A DNA stretch of 64,000 bases from Acidobacteriota bacterium (GCA_003225175.1 QIBA01000030.1:187176-251175); one strand, 5' to 3'; shown: positions 1 through 8,864, counted from the stretch's first letter. Notes: generated by a model not told the origin, from the sequence alone. Made by a program: numbers and translations.

Positions 1-963
1 CAGCCGTAGCTTTTCAAGCGCATCGCGGAGCAGCGTGTGTTCGTGAGCATCGACCGTATAAAGACCTGCGAAAACCATCGGCTTGAGCTCTTCGAATCCA
101 GGCAAAGCCTCGATTGCCGGATGGGCATCCTCGGTGATGGTGTCACCGATCTTCGCGTGTGACACATTCTTGATATTTGCCATCAGGAAACCGACTTCCC
201 CAGCTTCGAGCTGCTCGATCTCAACTGGCTTAGGCGTGAGCACGCCCAACTGCTCCACATCGAAGACTTCGCCGTTTGACCAGAGACGGATCTTCATGCC
301 TTTACGCAATGTGCCCGCCACAATTCGCGTGAGAACGATGACGCCGCGATACGGATCGAACCACGAATCGAAGATCAGTCCTTGGAGAGGAGCATCGGCC
401 GGTCCTTTCGGCGGCGGCAGTCGCTTCACAATGGCTTCGAGAACATCGGGAACACCTTCGCCGGTCTTCGCGCTGACCAGCAGCGCCTCCGTGGCGTCAA
501 GCCCGACGGCATGTTCAATCATCTCCTTGGCGCGCGGGATATCCGCGCTTGGAAGATCGATCTTGTTAATGACAGGAATGATGTCGAGGCCGTTGTGAAT
601 GGCCAAATATGCATTGGCCAAAGTCTGCGCCTCCACCCCCTGCGAGGCATCGACAATCAGCAGAGCTCCCTCGCACGAAGCGAGTGAGCGCGAAACTTCA
701 TAGCTGAAATCTACGTGGCCAGGAGTATCGATCAGATTGAGCTGATACTGCTGGCCGTCTGTGGCGGTGTACATCATGCGGACGGCATGCGCCTTGATGG
801 TGATTCCACGCTCGCGCTCAAGGTCCATCGCGTCCAGCACCTGGGCCTGCATTTCACGCTCGCTGAGCGCACCGGTGAGCTCAAGCAGGCGGTCGGAGAG
901 CGTGGATTTTCCGTGGTCAATATGCGCGATGATTGCGAAATTTCGGATGTACTGACGATCCAT
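1..963 (-). CDS. lepA: Elongation factor 4 (LepA), N-terminal 321 residues, cut by window edge
   Basis: Reading the complement from the ATG at 963 gives [20 protein letters not shown] and stays open to base 1. The GTPase motifs are visible: G1 AHIDHGKST (about residues 13-21), the ERERGITIK switch region (about 50-57), G3 DTPGH (79-83) and G4 NKID (133-136). The start ERERGITIK together with the spacing fits LepA, a translational GTPase acting on stalled ribosomes, rather than EF-G or EF-Tu. An AAGAAGG Shine-Dalgarno-like run precedes the ATG. The C-terminal LepA-specific domain lies outside the window. Confidence 0.95.
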   Translation of the reverse strand, partial: MDRQYIRNFAIIAHIDHGKSTLSDRLLELTGALSEREMQAQVLDAMDLERERGITIKAHAVRMMYTATDGQQYQLNLIDTPGHVDFSYEVSRSLASCEGALLIVDASQGVEAQTLANAYLAIHNGLDIIPVINKIDLPSADIPRAKEMIEHAVGLDATEALLVSAKTGEGVPDVLEAIVKRLPPPKGPADAPLQGLIFDSWFDPYRGVIVLTRIVAGTLRKGMKIRLWSNGEVFDVEQLGVLTPKPVEIEQLEAGEVGFLMANIKNVSHAKIGDTITEDAHPAIEALPGFEELKPMVFAGLYTVDAHEHTLLRDALEKLRL

Positions 964-976
964 TAGCCTTCTTTGC

Positions 977-1155
977 CATTCCGAACGGAGCGTAATGTCC
1001 GCCGCCGCGGACATTCGCGGAGAAAGGAATCCCTATAGATCCATGATACTTGAGCGGCCACGAATAGGTGTTGATTCCCGGCTGTCTGAATCGATGATGC
1101 GCCAGCACGGGCGATTGTAGGGATTCCCAACCGCAAAAACAGCGGCTCGGAATGA
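977..1155. repeat. Dispersed inverted-repeat element, copy 1 (GGAATCCCTA family)
   Basis: The outer arms are CATTCCGAACGGAGCG at 977 and its approximate complement ending CGGAATG at 1154. Inner arms are GGAATCCCTATAG (1026-1038) and a matching TGTAGGGATTCC (about 1117-1126). A further perfect hairpin, AATGTCCGC/GCGGACATT, lies at 994-1015. The element sits between lepA and the HU gene. A second, shorter copy with the same arms is at 6639-6728. The nested symmetric structure fits a REP- or MITE-like intergenic element. Confidence 0.75.
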
Positions 1156-1173
1156 CAACAACACACAAACGAA

Positions 1174-1196
1174 AAGGCCGGCATGATGCCGGCCTT
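1174..1196 (-). terminator. Rho-independent terminator of the HU gene
   Basis: AAGGCCGGCAT and ATGCCGGCCTT form an 11-bp stem around a single central base. On the minus strand it is followed by TTTTCGTTTG. It starts about 20 bases after the HU stop codon, so it fits as that gene's terminator. Confidence 0.8.
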
Positions 1197-1216
1197 CGCA
1201 TTTTCCTAGACTCGAA

Positions 1217-1513
1217 CTAGCCCTTCTTCGGAGCGATGGAGTCCTTCGCAGCCTTGGCGACGCGGAACTTCACGACGGTCTTGGCCTTGATCTTGATTGG
1301 TTCGCCCGTCTGGGGGTTGCGGCCCATGCGTGCCTTGCGCTCGGCCTTCACCAAGCGGCCAAGTCCGGGGATCACGAACACGCCGTTCTTCTTGGTTTCC
1401 TTAATAGCGGTATCAGCGAGATGCTGAAGGAACGCTGCTGCCTGCTTGTTGTTGATTTCAAGTTTCTCGGCCATGTTGCGGACGAGGGCTGTCTTGGTCA
1501 TGCCTGATGCCAT
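1217..1513 (-). CDS. HU-family histone-like DNA-binding protein
   Basis: This 98-residue basic protein has the full HU fold: an N-terminal helical part (MTKTALVRNMAEKLEINNKQ) and the beta-arm signature GRNPQTGEPIKIKAK with a VKFRVAKAAKD tail. HU proteins form dimers that bend and compact DNA. The start at 1513 is supported by an AAGGAGG Shine-Dalgarno sequence five bases upstream; the internal Met5 is the alternative. The basic C-terminal DSIAPKKG tail is a little longer than in E. coli HU. The gene is monocistronic, with its own terminator. IHF cannot be excluded from sequence alone but HU is more likely. Confidence 0.93.
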   Translation of the reverse strand: MASGMTKTALVRNMAEKLEINNKQAAAFLQHLADTAIKETKKNGVFVIPGLGRLVKAERKARMGRNPQTGEPIKIKAKTVVKFRVAKAAKDSIAPKKG

Positions 1514-1739
1514 GAATCCTCCTTAGCGGGGTTGAGTCGGGAAATTGGATTGCGAATCGAGCGTTATCTTATCGCACACGAGCGGAGAAGAAAAGCGTTT
1601 TCGCCTGTATCCATGCGGGTTTTTGCAACATCCGCTCGTTACCATGCGACTAATTGCTTCTCCGTGTCAAGAGGAAAAACCGCATTTTTCGCGGATTTTC
1701 TGTGATTATTTCGGAAATAATCGGGCTTTTCGCTGAATC

Positions 1740-3500
1740 TTGCTTCGATTTCACAGTGAAGAGCCCCGCGCGGAAGTTTTTGCCGATCTGGCACATTCGT
1801 GGCGCTCGAAAAACATCTGTGAATTGGGCGTGATTTGGCAAGTCGAAATTCTAAGAAAGCTCACGCGATTACTGTGGGCTTTCTCCTTGACCTATCCAGC
1901 AACTTCCATTGAAATCGATGCAGCGCATTCCTATCCCGAAACCGGGAGCCTAGCTCTGGCAAGCCAACTTTTCGCCAAGAAGTCCATCGACAAATTAATC
2001 GCAAACTCCGAGGAGCCGGAGCATCGGCTAAAAAAGACGCTTGGCCCTTGGTCTTTAACTGCGCTCGGCATCGGCGCGGTTATCGGTTCCGGCATCTTTA
2101 CTGTGATCGGCACTGCGATCGCGGGACAGAAATTCGACACCTCCTCCATCCTGAACGCTCCGTTGCTGGATTACTTGATCCGACACTCCGCCACGTTCGG
2201 CCGCCCTGGAGCTGGGCCGGCATTGGCGCTCTCGCTGGTTCTGGTAGCAACCGTCTGCGCCTTCACAGCGCTGTGCTATGCCGAACTGGCGTCCATGATT
2301 CCCATTGCGGGAAGCGCTTACACCTATACGTATGCAACGATCGGAGAGCTGATTGCCTGGATCATCGGCTGGGACTTGATCCTTGAGTACGCGGTCAGCA
2401 ACATCGCTGTATGCATTGGATTCTCGGCGCATTTCGTCGATCTATTCGACTGGTTCGGCATTCATCCCACCGCGAAATGGATTAGTCCAGCGTATCTTCC
2501 CGGAGGTCTAACCGACCTAGCGGGCAACATGATCTATGCCCCGGGCTGGCACCTGGGGTTCAATATCCCGGCGTTTCTGATCGTGATGCTGATCACCGTT
2601 GTCTTGGTGCGGGGCATCCGCGAGTCGGCGGAGACGAACAACGTCATGGTTCTGCTAAAGATTTCCGCGATCCTGGCATTCATTATCGCCGGCGCGCATT
2701 TCGTCAATCGGTCCCACTATCACCCCTTCTTTCCCAATGCATGGTCCGGAGTCTTGACCGGCGGCTCGATCATCTTCTTTACATACATCGGATTCGATTC
2801 TGTCTCGACGGCTGCTGAAGAAGCAAAAAATCCTCAGCGCGACGTACCGTTCGGGATCATCGCTACACTCGTAATCTGCACGCTGCTTTATGTCGGCGTT
2901 GCCGTCACGCTTACCGGACTTGTGCCATGGCAGTCAATGATTGACGACGCCGCGCCGGTAGTGAACGCACTCAAGAAGCTTTCCTGGATTCCTGGCGGTG
3001 GCATGCTGCGTTGGATTCGATTGGTCGTGCTGTTTGGTGCCATGATGGGAATGATCTCTTCCATCCTCGTATTTCAGCTGGGGCAAGCCCGTGTATGGTT
3101 TTCCATGTCCCGCGACGGGTTACTGCCCAAGCTCTTCAGCAACGTCCATCCTCGCTTTCGGACGCCAGCATTTTCGACCTGGGTGGCGGGATTTGTCGTT
3201 GGGCTTCCGGCTGGATTACTGGATATCGGCACAGCTTCCGACCTTTCCAATATCGGAACACTCTTTGCGTTCGTTCTAGTGTCGATTGGAGTATTGATTC
3301 TGCGTTACCGCGAACCTGAGCGGCATCGCGGATTTCGCTCTCCAGGTGGACTTGTGGCCCCGATCCTCAGCGTGGCGTTCTGTCTCCTGCTCATGGCTGG
3401 ACTTCCAATTCTTACCTGGCTGCGCTTCTTTGCGTGGCTAATCGTAGGTTTGGCAATCTACTTCTTTTACAGTCGCCACCGGAGCGAATTCGCAAGTTAG
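1740..3500 (+). CDS. Amino acid permease, APC/cationic amino acid transporter family
   Basis: About 12 hydrophobic segments and the APC first-helix signature GIGAVIGSGIFTVIG (residues 110-124) mark an amino acid/polyamine/organocation permease. The substrate is unknown. The open frame begins at a TTG, but its first 72 residues are not hydrophobic and do not resemble the family. Homology seems to begin near LASQLFAKKSIDKL, at base 1956, preceded only by a CTG, so the true start is uncertain and may be non-ATG. The long GP-rich insert after helix 1 is typical of the CAT-type subfamily. It stands alone, with HU on the opposite strand upstream. Confidence 0.88.
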   Translation: MLRFHSEEPRAEVFADLAHSWRSKNICELGVIWQVEILRKLTRLLWAFSLTYPATSIEIDAAHSYPETGSLALASQLFAKKSIDKLIANSEEPEHRLKKTLGPWSLTALGIGAVIGSGIFTVIGTAIAGQKFDTSSILNAPLLDYLIRHSATFGRPGAGPALALSLVLVATVCAFTALCYAELASMIPIAGSAYTYTYATIGELIAWIIGWDLILEYAVSNIAVCIGFSAHFVDLFDWFGIHPTAKWISPAYLPGGLTDLAGNMIYAPGWHLGFNIPAFLIVMLITVVLVRGIRESAETNNVMVLLKISAILAFIIAGAHFVNRSHYHPFFPNAWSGVLTGGSIIFFTYIGFDSVSTAAEEAKNPQRDVPFGIIATLVICTLLYVGVAVTLTGLVPWQSMIDDAAPVVNALKKLSWIPGGGMLRWIRLVVLFGAMMGMISSILVFQLGQARVWFSMSRDGLLPKLFSNVHPRFRTPAFSTWVAGFVVGLPAGLLDIGTASDLSNIGTLFAFVLVSIGVLILRYREPERHRGFRSPGGLVAPILSVAFCLLLMAGLPILTWLRFFAWLIVGLAIYFFYSRHRSEFAS

Positions 3501-3612
3501 CACGAACTTACTAAGGTAATCTCTGGGCTCCTTACTAGTGATGATCGCGGCGGCACTTGCCCTCAAAATAGAGGCCTGACCAAGTTATTGAAGGTCGACC
3601 CCTGGTCTATCC

Positions 3613-4404
3613 ATGAGCAGCGATTCCACCTCCGCGCCGGTCAAGGAAACCGTCTACGACGGTCCCGATATAGAGCTCTTCAAGCCGAAGCAGCCGGCGA
3701 GCTCCGCTTCCAGAGAAACCGTTCACGTGGGCGAGGTTCCCGAACACATCACGCGGCGCTACACGAGCGCAGAACTTGCACAGCTCCCAAAGCCACAAAC
3801 CGTAACCGTTCACGAAGGGGCGATCCCGGAGATGTTTGCTAAGCTCGGCCGAATTGCGCATGACCTCATCATGCCGGACCGGGAGACCATCTATCAGGGG
3901 CCCGAACTCAGAATCAAGCAAGTCGAAGATGTCACCTATCTCGGTAAGAGTGTGCAGGGAGTTAAGGCTGAAGAGCCGGTTAAGGAAACCGTATTCAACG
4001 AAACAACCTTCATAGCGAAAAAAGTAGATACATCGGCTTCGCGAAGCCTGGTAACGCGAATGGTTCAACGGGCCTCAGCGCGTTTCTTCGCGGTTGCCGC
4101 TCTCTCGCTTTTCGAAATGTATTTCAGCAGAGACAATTTGCCGATCGCGATCAGCTCCGGGGTTGTCTTTGTGGCGTTCTCCATTCTTGGGTTCTACACG
4201 TTTAAGTTGAACTTGAAGGCACTACTCTTCGCGATCGGACTCTACGCTTGCAGAACTATCTTCATAGCTGTGAACGCCATCATGGGCGATGGCATGTTTA
4301 TGATGCTGCTGCCCCTGTTCTTACAGGGCTTCATGGTATATAACCTGCTGAGAACCTACGGGCTGCTCGTCGATCTGCATCTCCTCGAAGCAGAAATCTA
4401 CTAG
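3613..4404 (+). CDS. Membrane protein with five N-terminal ETV-type repeats
   Basis: Not a family I recognise. Residues 1-140 are polar and carry a degenerate repeat: KETVYDGP (11), RETVHVGEVPE (34), VTVHEGAIPE (64), RETIYQGPE (90), KETVFNE (124). Residues about 155-250 form roughly four hydrophobic helices. The layout suggests a cytoplasmic repeat region anchored in the inner membrane. No Shine-Dalgarno sequence is obvious before the ATG. It is followed 24 bases later by a YvlD-like membrane gene on the same strand, so the two are probably cotranscribed. Confidence 0.7.
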   Translation: MSSDSTSAPVKETVYDGPDIELFKPKQPASSASRETVHVGEVPEHITRRYTSAELAQLPKPQTVTVHEGAIPEMFAKLGRIAHDLIMPDRETIYQGPELRIKQVEDVTYLGKSVQGVKAEEPVKETVFNETTFIAKKVDTSASRSLVTRMVQRASARFFAVAALSLFEMYFSRDNLPIAISSGVVFVAFSILGFYTFKLNLKALLFAIGLYACRTIFIAVNAIMGDGMFMMLLPLFLQGFMVYNLLRTYGLLVDLHLLEAEIY

Positions 4405-4427
4405 CGCGAGCGAGCCCTGCGCTTGCT

Positions 4428-4784
4428 ATGATCCCTGCACTTGTTCGCTGGCTATTGATGTCCCTGAGCCTGCTGATCGTGTCCTATGTTGTGCCTGGAT
4501 TTTTCGTCACTGGACTAGGCGCAGCCTTGCTTGGCGCGCTGATTTTTGGCTTTCTGAATGCAACCCTTGGTCTAGTGCTCAAGATCCTCACTTTTCCGTT
4601 CACAATCCTTACGCTTGGGCTCTTCTGGTTCATCATCAACGCCATCATTCTCGAGATCACCTCGGCTATAGTGCCCGGATTCTTCATTCGATCCTTCTTC
4701 TCGGCACTGATTGGAGCCATTTTGCTGACGTTGGTAAACATGCTGCTGAAGGCGATGGTAGGCGAGCCAGAGCGGGCGAACTAG
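4428..4784 (+). CDS. Small four-helix membrane protein, YvlD / phage-holin-family type
   Basis: The 118 residues consist almost entirely of four hydrophobic helices separated by short PGFF-type turns (VPGFFVTGLGAALLGALIFG and VPGFFIRSFFSALIGAILLT). This internal duplication and length match the YvlD / 4-TM phage-holin-family membrane proteins of unknown function, often linked to envelope stress. The gene follows the ETV-repeat membrane protein by 24 bases. A palindrome at 4812 lies between it and the convergent exported-protein gene. Confidence 0.8.
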   Translation: MIPALVRWLLMSLSLLIVSYVVPGFFVTGLGAALLGALIFGFLNATLGLVLKILTFPFTILTLGLFWFIINAIILEITSAIVPGFFIRSFFSALIGAILLTLVNMLLKAMVGEPERAN

Positions 4785-4811
4785 GAATCGTCGGGGCCAA
4801 GAAGTGCGGTT

Positions 4812-4835
4812 AGAGACGCAGCATGCTGCGTCTCT
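4812..4835. repeat. GACGCAGCATGC palindrome, copy 1
   Basis: A perfect 24-bp palindrome with half-site AGAGACGCAGCA lies in the short gap between two convergent genes. The same core recurs at 8837 and 55244, with a degraded copy near 37045. Here it could serve as a bidirectional terminator, but the copies elsewhere are not all downstream of genes. Confidence 0.85.
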
Positions 4836-4846
4836 GCGAGAATGCG

Positions 4847-5368
4847 CTATTTCACCTTCGTCGTTGTCACTTCAAGTTGGATGCGCCTGGTCCCTTCCAC
4901 TTCGTCGGCGCTGGTGAGAAGAACCTGTTTCCCCAGGGGTACGATACTCTCCACTTGAATTTTCGACTGTCGCACGACGGGGTTGCCGACACGATTCGCG
5001 TCGGTAAGACTGCTTATCTCGGCATTTGTGAACAGAGCGATTCCTGAATCGAATTCGTCCCCTATACGGCAATCGATGTTGACGCCGATATCCATATACT
5101 GAAATTGACTGCTGCTGCCCTCCTTTAACGTGCCGACTGCCACTGGTACCCGGCTTCCCAGGCGGATGCTGCCCCGTTCGCGAACACGAACAAGGGTGCT
5201 ATAGCTGCGAGCGTTGACCCGCTTGCCATCCTGGTTCTCTGAGAATACGTACTCGACCTTGTATGTGTTGGTCGACGGTTGCGGTTTGGTTTCTTGTGCG
5301 CAAACCCGGTCCGCAGCAAAGAGAATAATCAGGCAAACCAAGCATTTATTTGCGTTCTTGTAATGCAT
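4847..5368 (-). CDS. Exported protein of unknown function, third gene of a sigma-factor operon
   Basis: Starting at the ATG at 5368 (GGGAGGA Shine-Dalgarno just upstream) the product is 173 residues and begins MHYKNANKCLVCLIILFAAD, a signal peptide ending near VCAQ. A longer frame to 5398 exists but lacks a ribosome site. The mature part is beta-rich (YKVEYVFSE, RGSIRLGSRVPVAVG, MDIGVNIDCRI, IVPLGKQVLLTSADE) and recalls secretin-like C-terminal sequences, but I cannot assign it. It overlaps the upstream anti-sigma-like gene by 23 bases, so translation is probably coupled. Confidence 0.75.
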   Translation of the reverse strand: MHYKNANKCLVCLIILFAADRVCAQETKPQPSTNTYKVEYVFSENQDGKRVNARSYSTLVRVRERGSIRLGSRVPVAVGTLKEGSSSQFQYMDIGVNIDCRIGDEFDSGIALFTNAEISSLTDANRVGNPVVRQSKIQVESIVPLGKQVLLTSADEVEGTRRIQLEVTTTKVK

Positions 5369-5993
5369 CTTTCCTCCCAAGTTCATCTCGGCGAACATTG
5401 TCCGGCGGAGTTCCTTCTATCGGATCGATTTTTAATTCAGGAATCGAGAGCTCCTTCAGCGGCATGCCATCATCCGAAACGCTTGCGACCTTGACAACGT
5501 TGGGCTGCGCGGCAAGTCGCGCCAGCAGACGCTCCTGCGTGGTCTCGGGACGAGGTGCGGGAAATGTTGCTAGCTTTGGCAATCGCTCAGGTTCAGGTAG
5601 ATTTGGGCGCTGCGCGGCTGCTAATCGCGGCGCAGTCTTGGCCAGCATTCTTTTTCGGACCGATGATGCTGTTGTGTCGCGTGATTGAGAAAATATTGAC
5701 TGTGCAGCCTGAGTTCCAGAGCCGGATGAACCGGCCGCGGGATGCTGCCCATTTGTGATCCGCTCCTGCCGGTACGGATACATCAGCGCGAGAATAATAG
5801 CTATCACAAAGATTCCCGCAGCCGTGGCCCATACTGGCCACCATCCAAAGCGCTGCGTCGGCTGGGCCGCGAGCCTCGCTAGCACACGTTCTTCGAGACC
5901 GCTTCGAGGCTCCGCAGTCACCCGCTGCCGCAGAGCAATATCGAGCCAGCGATCGAAATCTTCGAATCCAGACTTTTGCTTCTCAACGTCCAT
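5346..5993 (-). CDS. Putative membrane-bound anti-sigma factor
   Basis: The 215-residue protein has a soluble N-terminus, one membrane helix (about residues 52-73, WATAAGIFVIAIILALMY) and a Pro/Arg-rich outer part. It sits directly after an ECF sigma gene, overlapping it by 11 bases, the classic sigma/anti-sigma arrangement. No zinc-anti-sigma HxxxCxxC motif is visible. The segment ARLAAQP occurs twice, before the helix (about 39-45) and again near residue 155. The anti-sigma role is inferred from position and topology only. Confidence 0.7.
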   Translation of the reverse strand: MDVEKQKSGFEDFDRWLDIALRQRVTAEPRSGLEERVLARLAAQPTQRFGWWPVWATAAGIFVIAIILALMYPYRQERITNGQHPAAGSSGSGTQAAQSIFSQSRDTTASSVRKRMLAKTAPRLAAAQRPNLPEPERLPKLATFPAPRPETTQERLLARLAAQPNVVKVASVSDDGMPLKELSIPELKIDPIEGTPPDNVRRDELGRKDALQERK

Positions 5994-6591
5994 ACTTCGT
6001 TCCTATTAGTCTCTGCAATTTCTCTGCGAGGCGCCGGCGGGCGCGAAATACCCGCGCTCGGATCGAGGTCTCGGTCGTACCTAATATCTTGGCCGCTTCA
6101 GCGCTGCTCATCTCCTCCAGCGATATGAGCAGCAATGCATCTCGTTCCTTTTTGGGCAATGCAGCGATCATTCGATCGAGCAGCTGAAGCGTCTGTCGCG
6201 AGATCGCTCCCTGCTCCGTTCCCGGTGGAGCGACTTGCGGCGCGTGCAGCCGTTCGTCGAATTCTTCCTGATCCGGGCGGCCAAGTCTGCGAAAGCGGTC
6301 CACTGAGGCTCGCCACGCAATACGCGAGATCCAGGCCTTCGGGTCCGTGATACCGGCTCCTCCGTGCTTCGCTACGCGCAAGAAGACCTCCTGCACCACA
6401 TCCTCCGCATCGGCATGGTTGCGAACTACGGAATAGGCGATGCGAAAGACTAGTCGCGAATGCTCGCGCACCAGGGCTTCGATCTCCTGAGCGACCGCAT
6501 TCGCCGTCATGCAGCGAGGCTCACTCTGAGTGAGTTCCAAGACCATCGGACGGGACATGTATCGCTCAAAACCACCCATGCTACGTCTCAT
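5983..6591 (-). CDS. ECF-type RNA polymerase sigma factor
   Basis: Region 2 is clear (RLVFRIAYSVVRNHADAEDV followed by VQEVFLRVAKH), as is region 4 with its helix-turn-helix (ALPKKERDALLLISLEEMSS followed by AEAAKILGTTETSIRARVFR). About 200 residues is normal for an ECF sigma factor. The first 27 residues before MTANAVAQEI are not conserved-looking, so the true start may be that inner Met. It heads an operon of overlapping genes: sigma, putative anti-sigma, exported protein. Autoregulation is likely but I see no promoter pair that proves it. Confidence 0.92.
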   Translation of the reverse strand: MRRSMGGFERYMSRPMVLELTQSEPRCMTANAVAQEIEALVREHSRLVFRIAYSVVRNHADAEDVVQEVFLRVAKHGGAGITDPKAWISRIAWRASVDRFRRLGRPDQEEFDERLHAPQVAPPGTEQGAISRQTLQLLDRMIAALPKKERDALLLISLEEMSSAEAAKILGTTETSIRARVFRARRRLAEKLQRLIGTKYGR

Positions 6592-6638
6592 GAATGAAGA
6601 ATGGAGCGTTTAGGAGATCGTTCGGATTTTTCTTTTTG

Positions 6639-6728
6639 TCATCCCGAACCGCTGAAGTTGTGGTGAGGAATCCCTATAGTCACGAAGATGGTAGTAGCCG
6701 ATAGGAATTCCTCGCTTCGCTTCGGAAT
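6639..6728. repeat. Dispersed inverted-repeat element, copy 2 (GGAATCCCTA family)
   Basis: It begins GTCATCCCGAACCG and carries GAGGAATCCCTATA (6665-6678), matched in inverse by ATAGGAATTCCTCG (6701-6714) and a closing TTCGGAAT. It is a shorter relative of the element at 977-1155. It lies between the sigma-factor gene start and the gatB stop codon. Confidence 0.72.
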
Positions 6729-6741
6729 ACAACAGAAGAAT

Positions 6742-8211
6742 CTACTCGAGCTTGCGGGAGAGGATCTCGTTCACCAGCGCGGGATTGGCCTGGCCCTTGG
6801 AGGCCTTCATCACTTGACCGACGAAAAACCCCGCAACGGTCTTCTTTCCGGCACGATACTGCTCCACCTGCTTGGGATTGGCCATGATTACCTCGTCGAT
6901 CATCTTCTCGATCGCTGCCGTATCGGTAATCTGTTGCGGCTTCTCTGTTTCGTAGACGGCAGGAAAATCATGATTGCGCTCGAAGGCCAAGTCGTACAAA
7001 TCCTTCAGCATCTTGCCGGATATTGCGCCGCTCTCCACCAGATCGGCGGACATCGCAATACCTTTCATGGTGATGGGCGACTGTTCGATCGCAAGCCCGC
7101 GTACCTTCAACCTGCCCATGATTTCGCTCTGTACGAGATTGGCCACTCGCTTCGCATTCTTGGCCGAGCGCGCGGCTTCTTCAAACTGATCGGCCAATGA
7201 TCGCGTTGCCGTCAGGACTCCGGCGTCGTAAAGGGTGATGCCGTATTCGGCGATCATCCTCTGACGTCGAGCTTCAGGAAGTTCGGGAAGCATTGATCGA
7301 ATTTGTGCCTGCCACTTCGCATGGACAACCAGCGGCATCAGGTCTGGTTCAGGGAAATAGCGGTAGTCGTGCGCTTCTTCTTTCGAGCGCATGCTGTAGG
7401 TTTTGCCTTCGCCCGGGTTGTAGAGCCGGGTTTCCTGAAGGACTCTCTCCCCGCAGACCACAATCTCGATCTGGCGCTCTATCTCGTACTCGAGCGCCTC
7501 ACGGATGAAGCGGAAGGAGTTTACGTTCTTCACCTCAGCCTTGGTCCCGAACATCTGCTCGCCTCGTGGACGCACACTGACGTTCGCGTCGCAGCGCAGC
7601 GAGCCTTCCTCCATGTTGCCATCGCTCACACCGGTATAGAGAATGATCTCCTTCAGGCGCGTGAGGTACTCGTAGGCTTCGTCAGGAGAGCGCATCTCAG
7701 GCTCGCTGACAATCTCGATCAGGGGCACGCCTGAGCGATTCAGATCGACATAGGTGTAATGTTCCGAATCGGGAAGTCCGTCATGCAGGCTTTTGCCGGC
7801 ATCTTCTTCGAGGTGCAGGCGAGTGATTCCAATTCGCTTAGCGGTTCCATTGCCGGCAGATATCTCGATGTAACCGTGCTCAGCCACCGGCTTGTCGTAC
7901 TGCGAAATCTGGTATCCCTTGGGAAGATCAGGATAAAAATAGTTCTTGCGCGCGAAGATCGAGACCTCGCGGATCTCGCAATTCAGCGCCATGGCTGCGC
8001 GAACCGCGTACTCGACAGCCTTGCGATTCAATACTGGTAAAGCCCCAGGTAGTCCCAAGCACACCGGACAGACGTTTGTATTCGGAGGCGCACCAAACTT
8101 AGCCGAGCATCCGCAGAATGCTTTCGTGACGGTGAGCAGCTGGACGTGCACTTCCAGCCCGATTACCGCCTCGTACTTCGTGCGAACGTCCGGTGAGACT
8201 ACGGTAGCCAT
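6742..8211 (-). CDS. gatB: Aspartyl/glutamyl-tRNA(Asn/Gln) amidotransferase subunit B
   Basis: GatB of the GatCAB complex, which converts Glu-tRNA(Gln) or Asp-tRNA(Asn) to the amidated form. At 489 residues it has the standard length. The N-terminal IGLEVHVQL, CGCSAKFGAPPNTNVCPVCL (zinc-type cysteines, about 33-52), PKGYQISQYDKP and YVDLNRSGVPLIEIVSEP segments are textbook GatB. The tail holds the YqeY-like domain (VAGFFVGQVMKASKGQANP). gatA and gatC are not in the window, so the complex genes are dispersed. Confidence 0.97.
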   Translation of the reverse strand: MATVVSPDVRTKYEAVIGLEVHVQLLTVTKAFCGCSAKFGAPPNTNVCPVCLGLPGALPVLNRKAVEYAVRAAMALNCEIREVSIFARKNYFYPDLPKGYQISQYDKPVAEHGYIEISAGNGTAKRIGITRLHLEEDAGKSLHDGLPDSEHYTYVDLNRSGVPLIEIVSEPEMRSPDEAYEYLTRLKEIILYTGVSDGNMEEGSLRCDANVSVRPRGEQMFGTKAEVKNVNSFRFIREALEYEIERQIEIVVCGERVLQETRLYNPGEGKTYSMRSKEEAHDYRYFPEPDLMPLVVHAKWQAQIRSMLPELPEARRQRMIAEYGITLYDAGVLTATRSLADQFEEAARSAKNAKRVANLVQSEIMGRLKVRGLAIEQSPITMKGIAMSADLVESGAISGKMLKDLYDLAFERNHDFPAVYETEKPQQITDTAAIEKMIDEVIMANPKQVEQYRAGKKTVAGFFVGQVMKASKGQANPALVNEILSRKLE

Positions 8212-8300
8212 TGCCGAAGATTATAGATGCCTGATGTCGCCTCATCCCGGCTTGATACCATCAGTACAGAGCCGGAGTCGAAAGTGATCTGGAGGTTCTA

Positions 8301-8831
8301 ATGTCTGCCAGTGCCGTGCGTCCGCCGAAATCGGAATACGATCCTTACTACCAGCGATACATTTCCCTGGTCCCAGAAGAAGACGTCCTCGTCTCGCTAG
8401 ATCAGCAACTCTCTGAGACTCTGATCCTGCTGCGCACTCTCTCTGAGCAGCACGGGATGTTTCGGTACGAGCCGGGTAAATGGAGCGTCAAGGAAGTGCT
8501 GGGGCACCTCATCGACACCGAACGCATCATGGCATATCGCGCCCTGCGCATCGCGCGTAACGACCGCACGCCGCTGGCTGGATTTGAACAGGACGACTAC
8601 GTGAAAAACGGGAGCTTCGACCAACGAACTGTGGGCAATCTAGGTCGCGAATTCGAGCAAGTGCGTCGCGCGACGATTTCGTTCTTCCGCAATCTGGAAC
8701 CAGAAGCCTGGGAGCGAACCGGAATTGCCAACAACGTCGAAGTCAGCGTGCGCGCACTCGCTTACATCATCGCGGGACACGAGCTCCACCATAAGGCGAT
8801 CTTGAAGGATCGTTATGGATTGGGAATTTGA
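8301..8831 (+). CDS. DinB-family protein (putative metal-dependent enzyme)
   Basis: The 176-residue four-helix-bundle protein shows the DinB pattern: KWSVKEVLGHLIDTERI with the first metal His near residue 70, and the C-terminal HELHHKAILKDRYGL. DinB/YfiT proteins are small metal-binding proteins, some being thiol transferases; the substrate cannot be read from the sequence. A GGAGG Shine-Dalgarno sequence lies five bases before the ATG. It converges on dnaA with a palindrome between. Confidence 0.9.
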   Translation: MSASAVRPPKSEYDPYYQRYISLVPEEDVLVSLDQQLSETLILLRTLSEQHGMFRYEPGKWSVKEVLGHLIDTERIMAYRALRIARNDRTPLAGFEQDDYVKNGSFDQRTVGNLGREFEQVRRATISFFRNLEPEAWERTGIANNVEVSVRALAYIIAGHELHHKAILKDRYGLGI

Positions 8832-8836
8832 AAGGT

Positions 8837-8858
8837 GAGACGCAGCATGCTGCGTCTC
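8837..8858. repeat. GACGCAGCATGC palindrome, copy 2
   Basis: A perfect 22-bp palindrome with half-site GAGACGCAGCA lies six bases past the DinB stop and six before the dnaA stop codon (convergent genes). Core identical to copies at 4812 and 55244. Confidence 0.85.
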
Positions 8859-8864
8859 CACGAA

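Noticed and set aside
83..598. 171-codon plus-strand frame at the window start
   Set aside because: The minus strand here is lepA with all its GTPase motifs, so this is a shadow.
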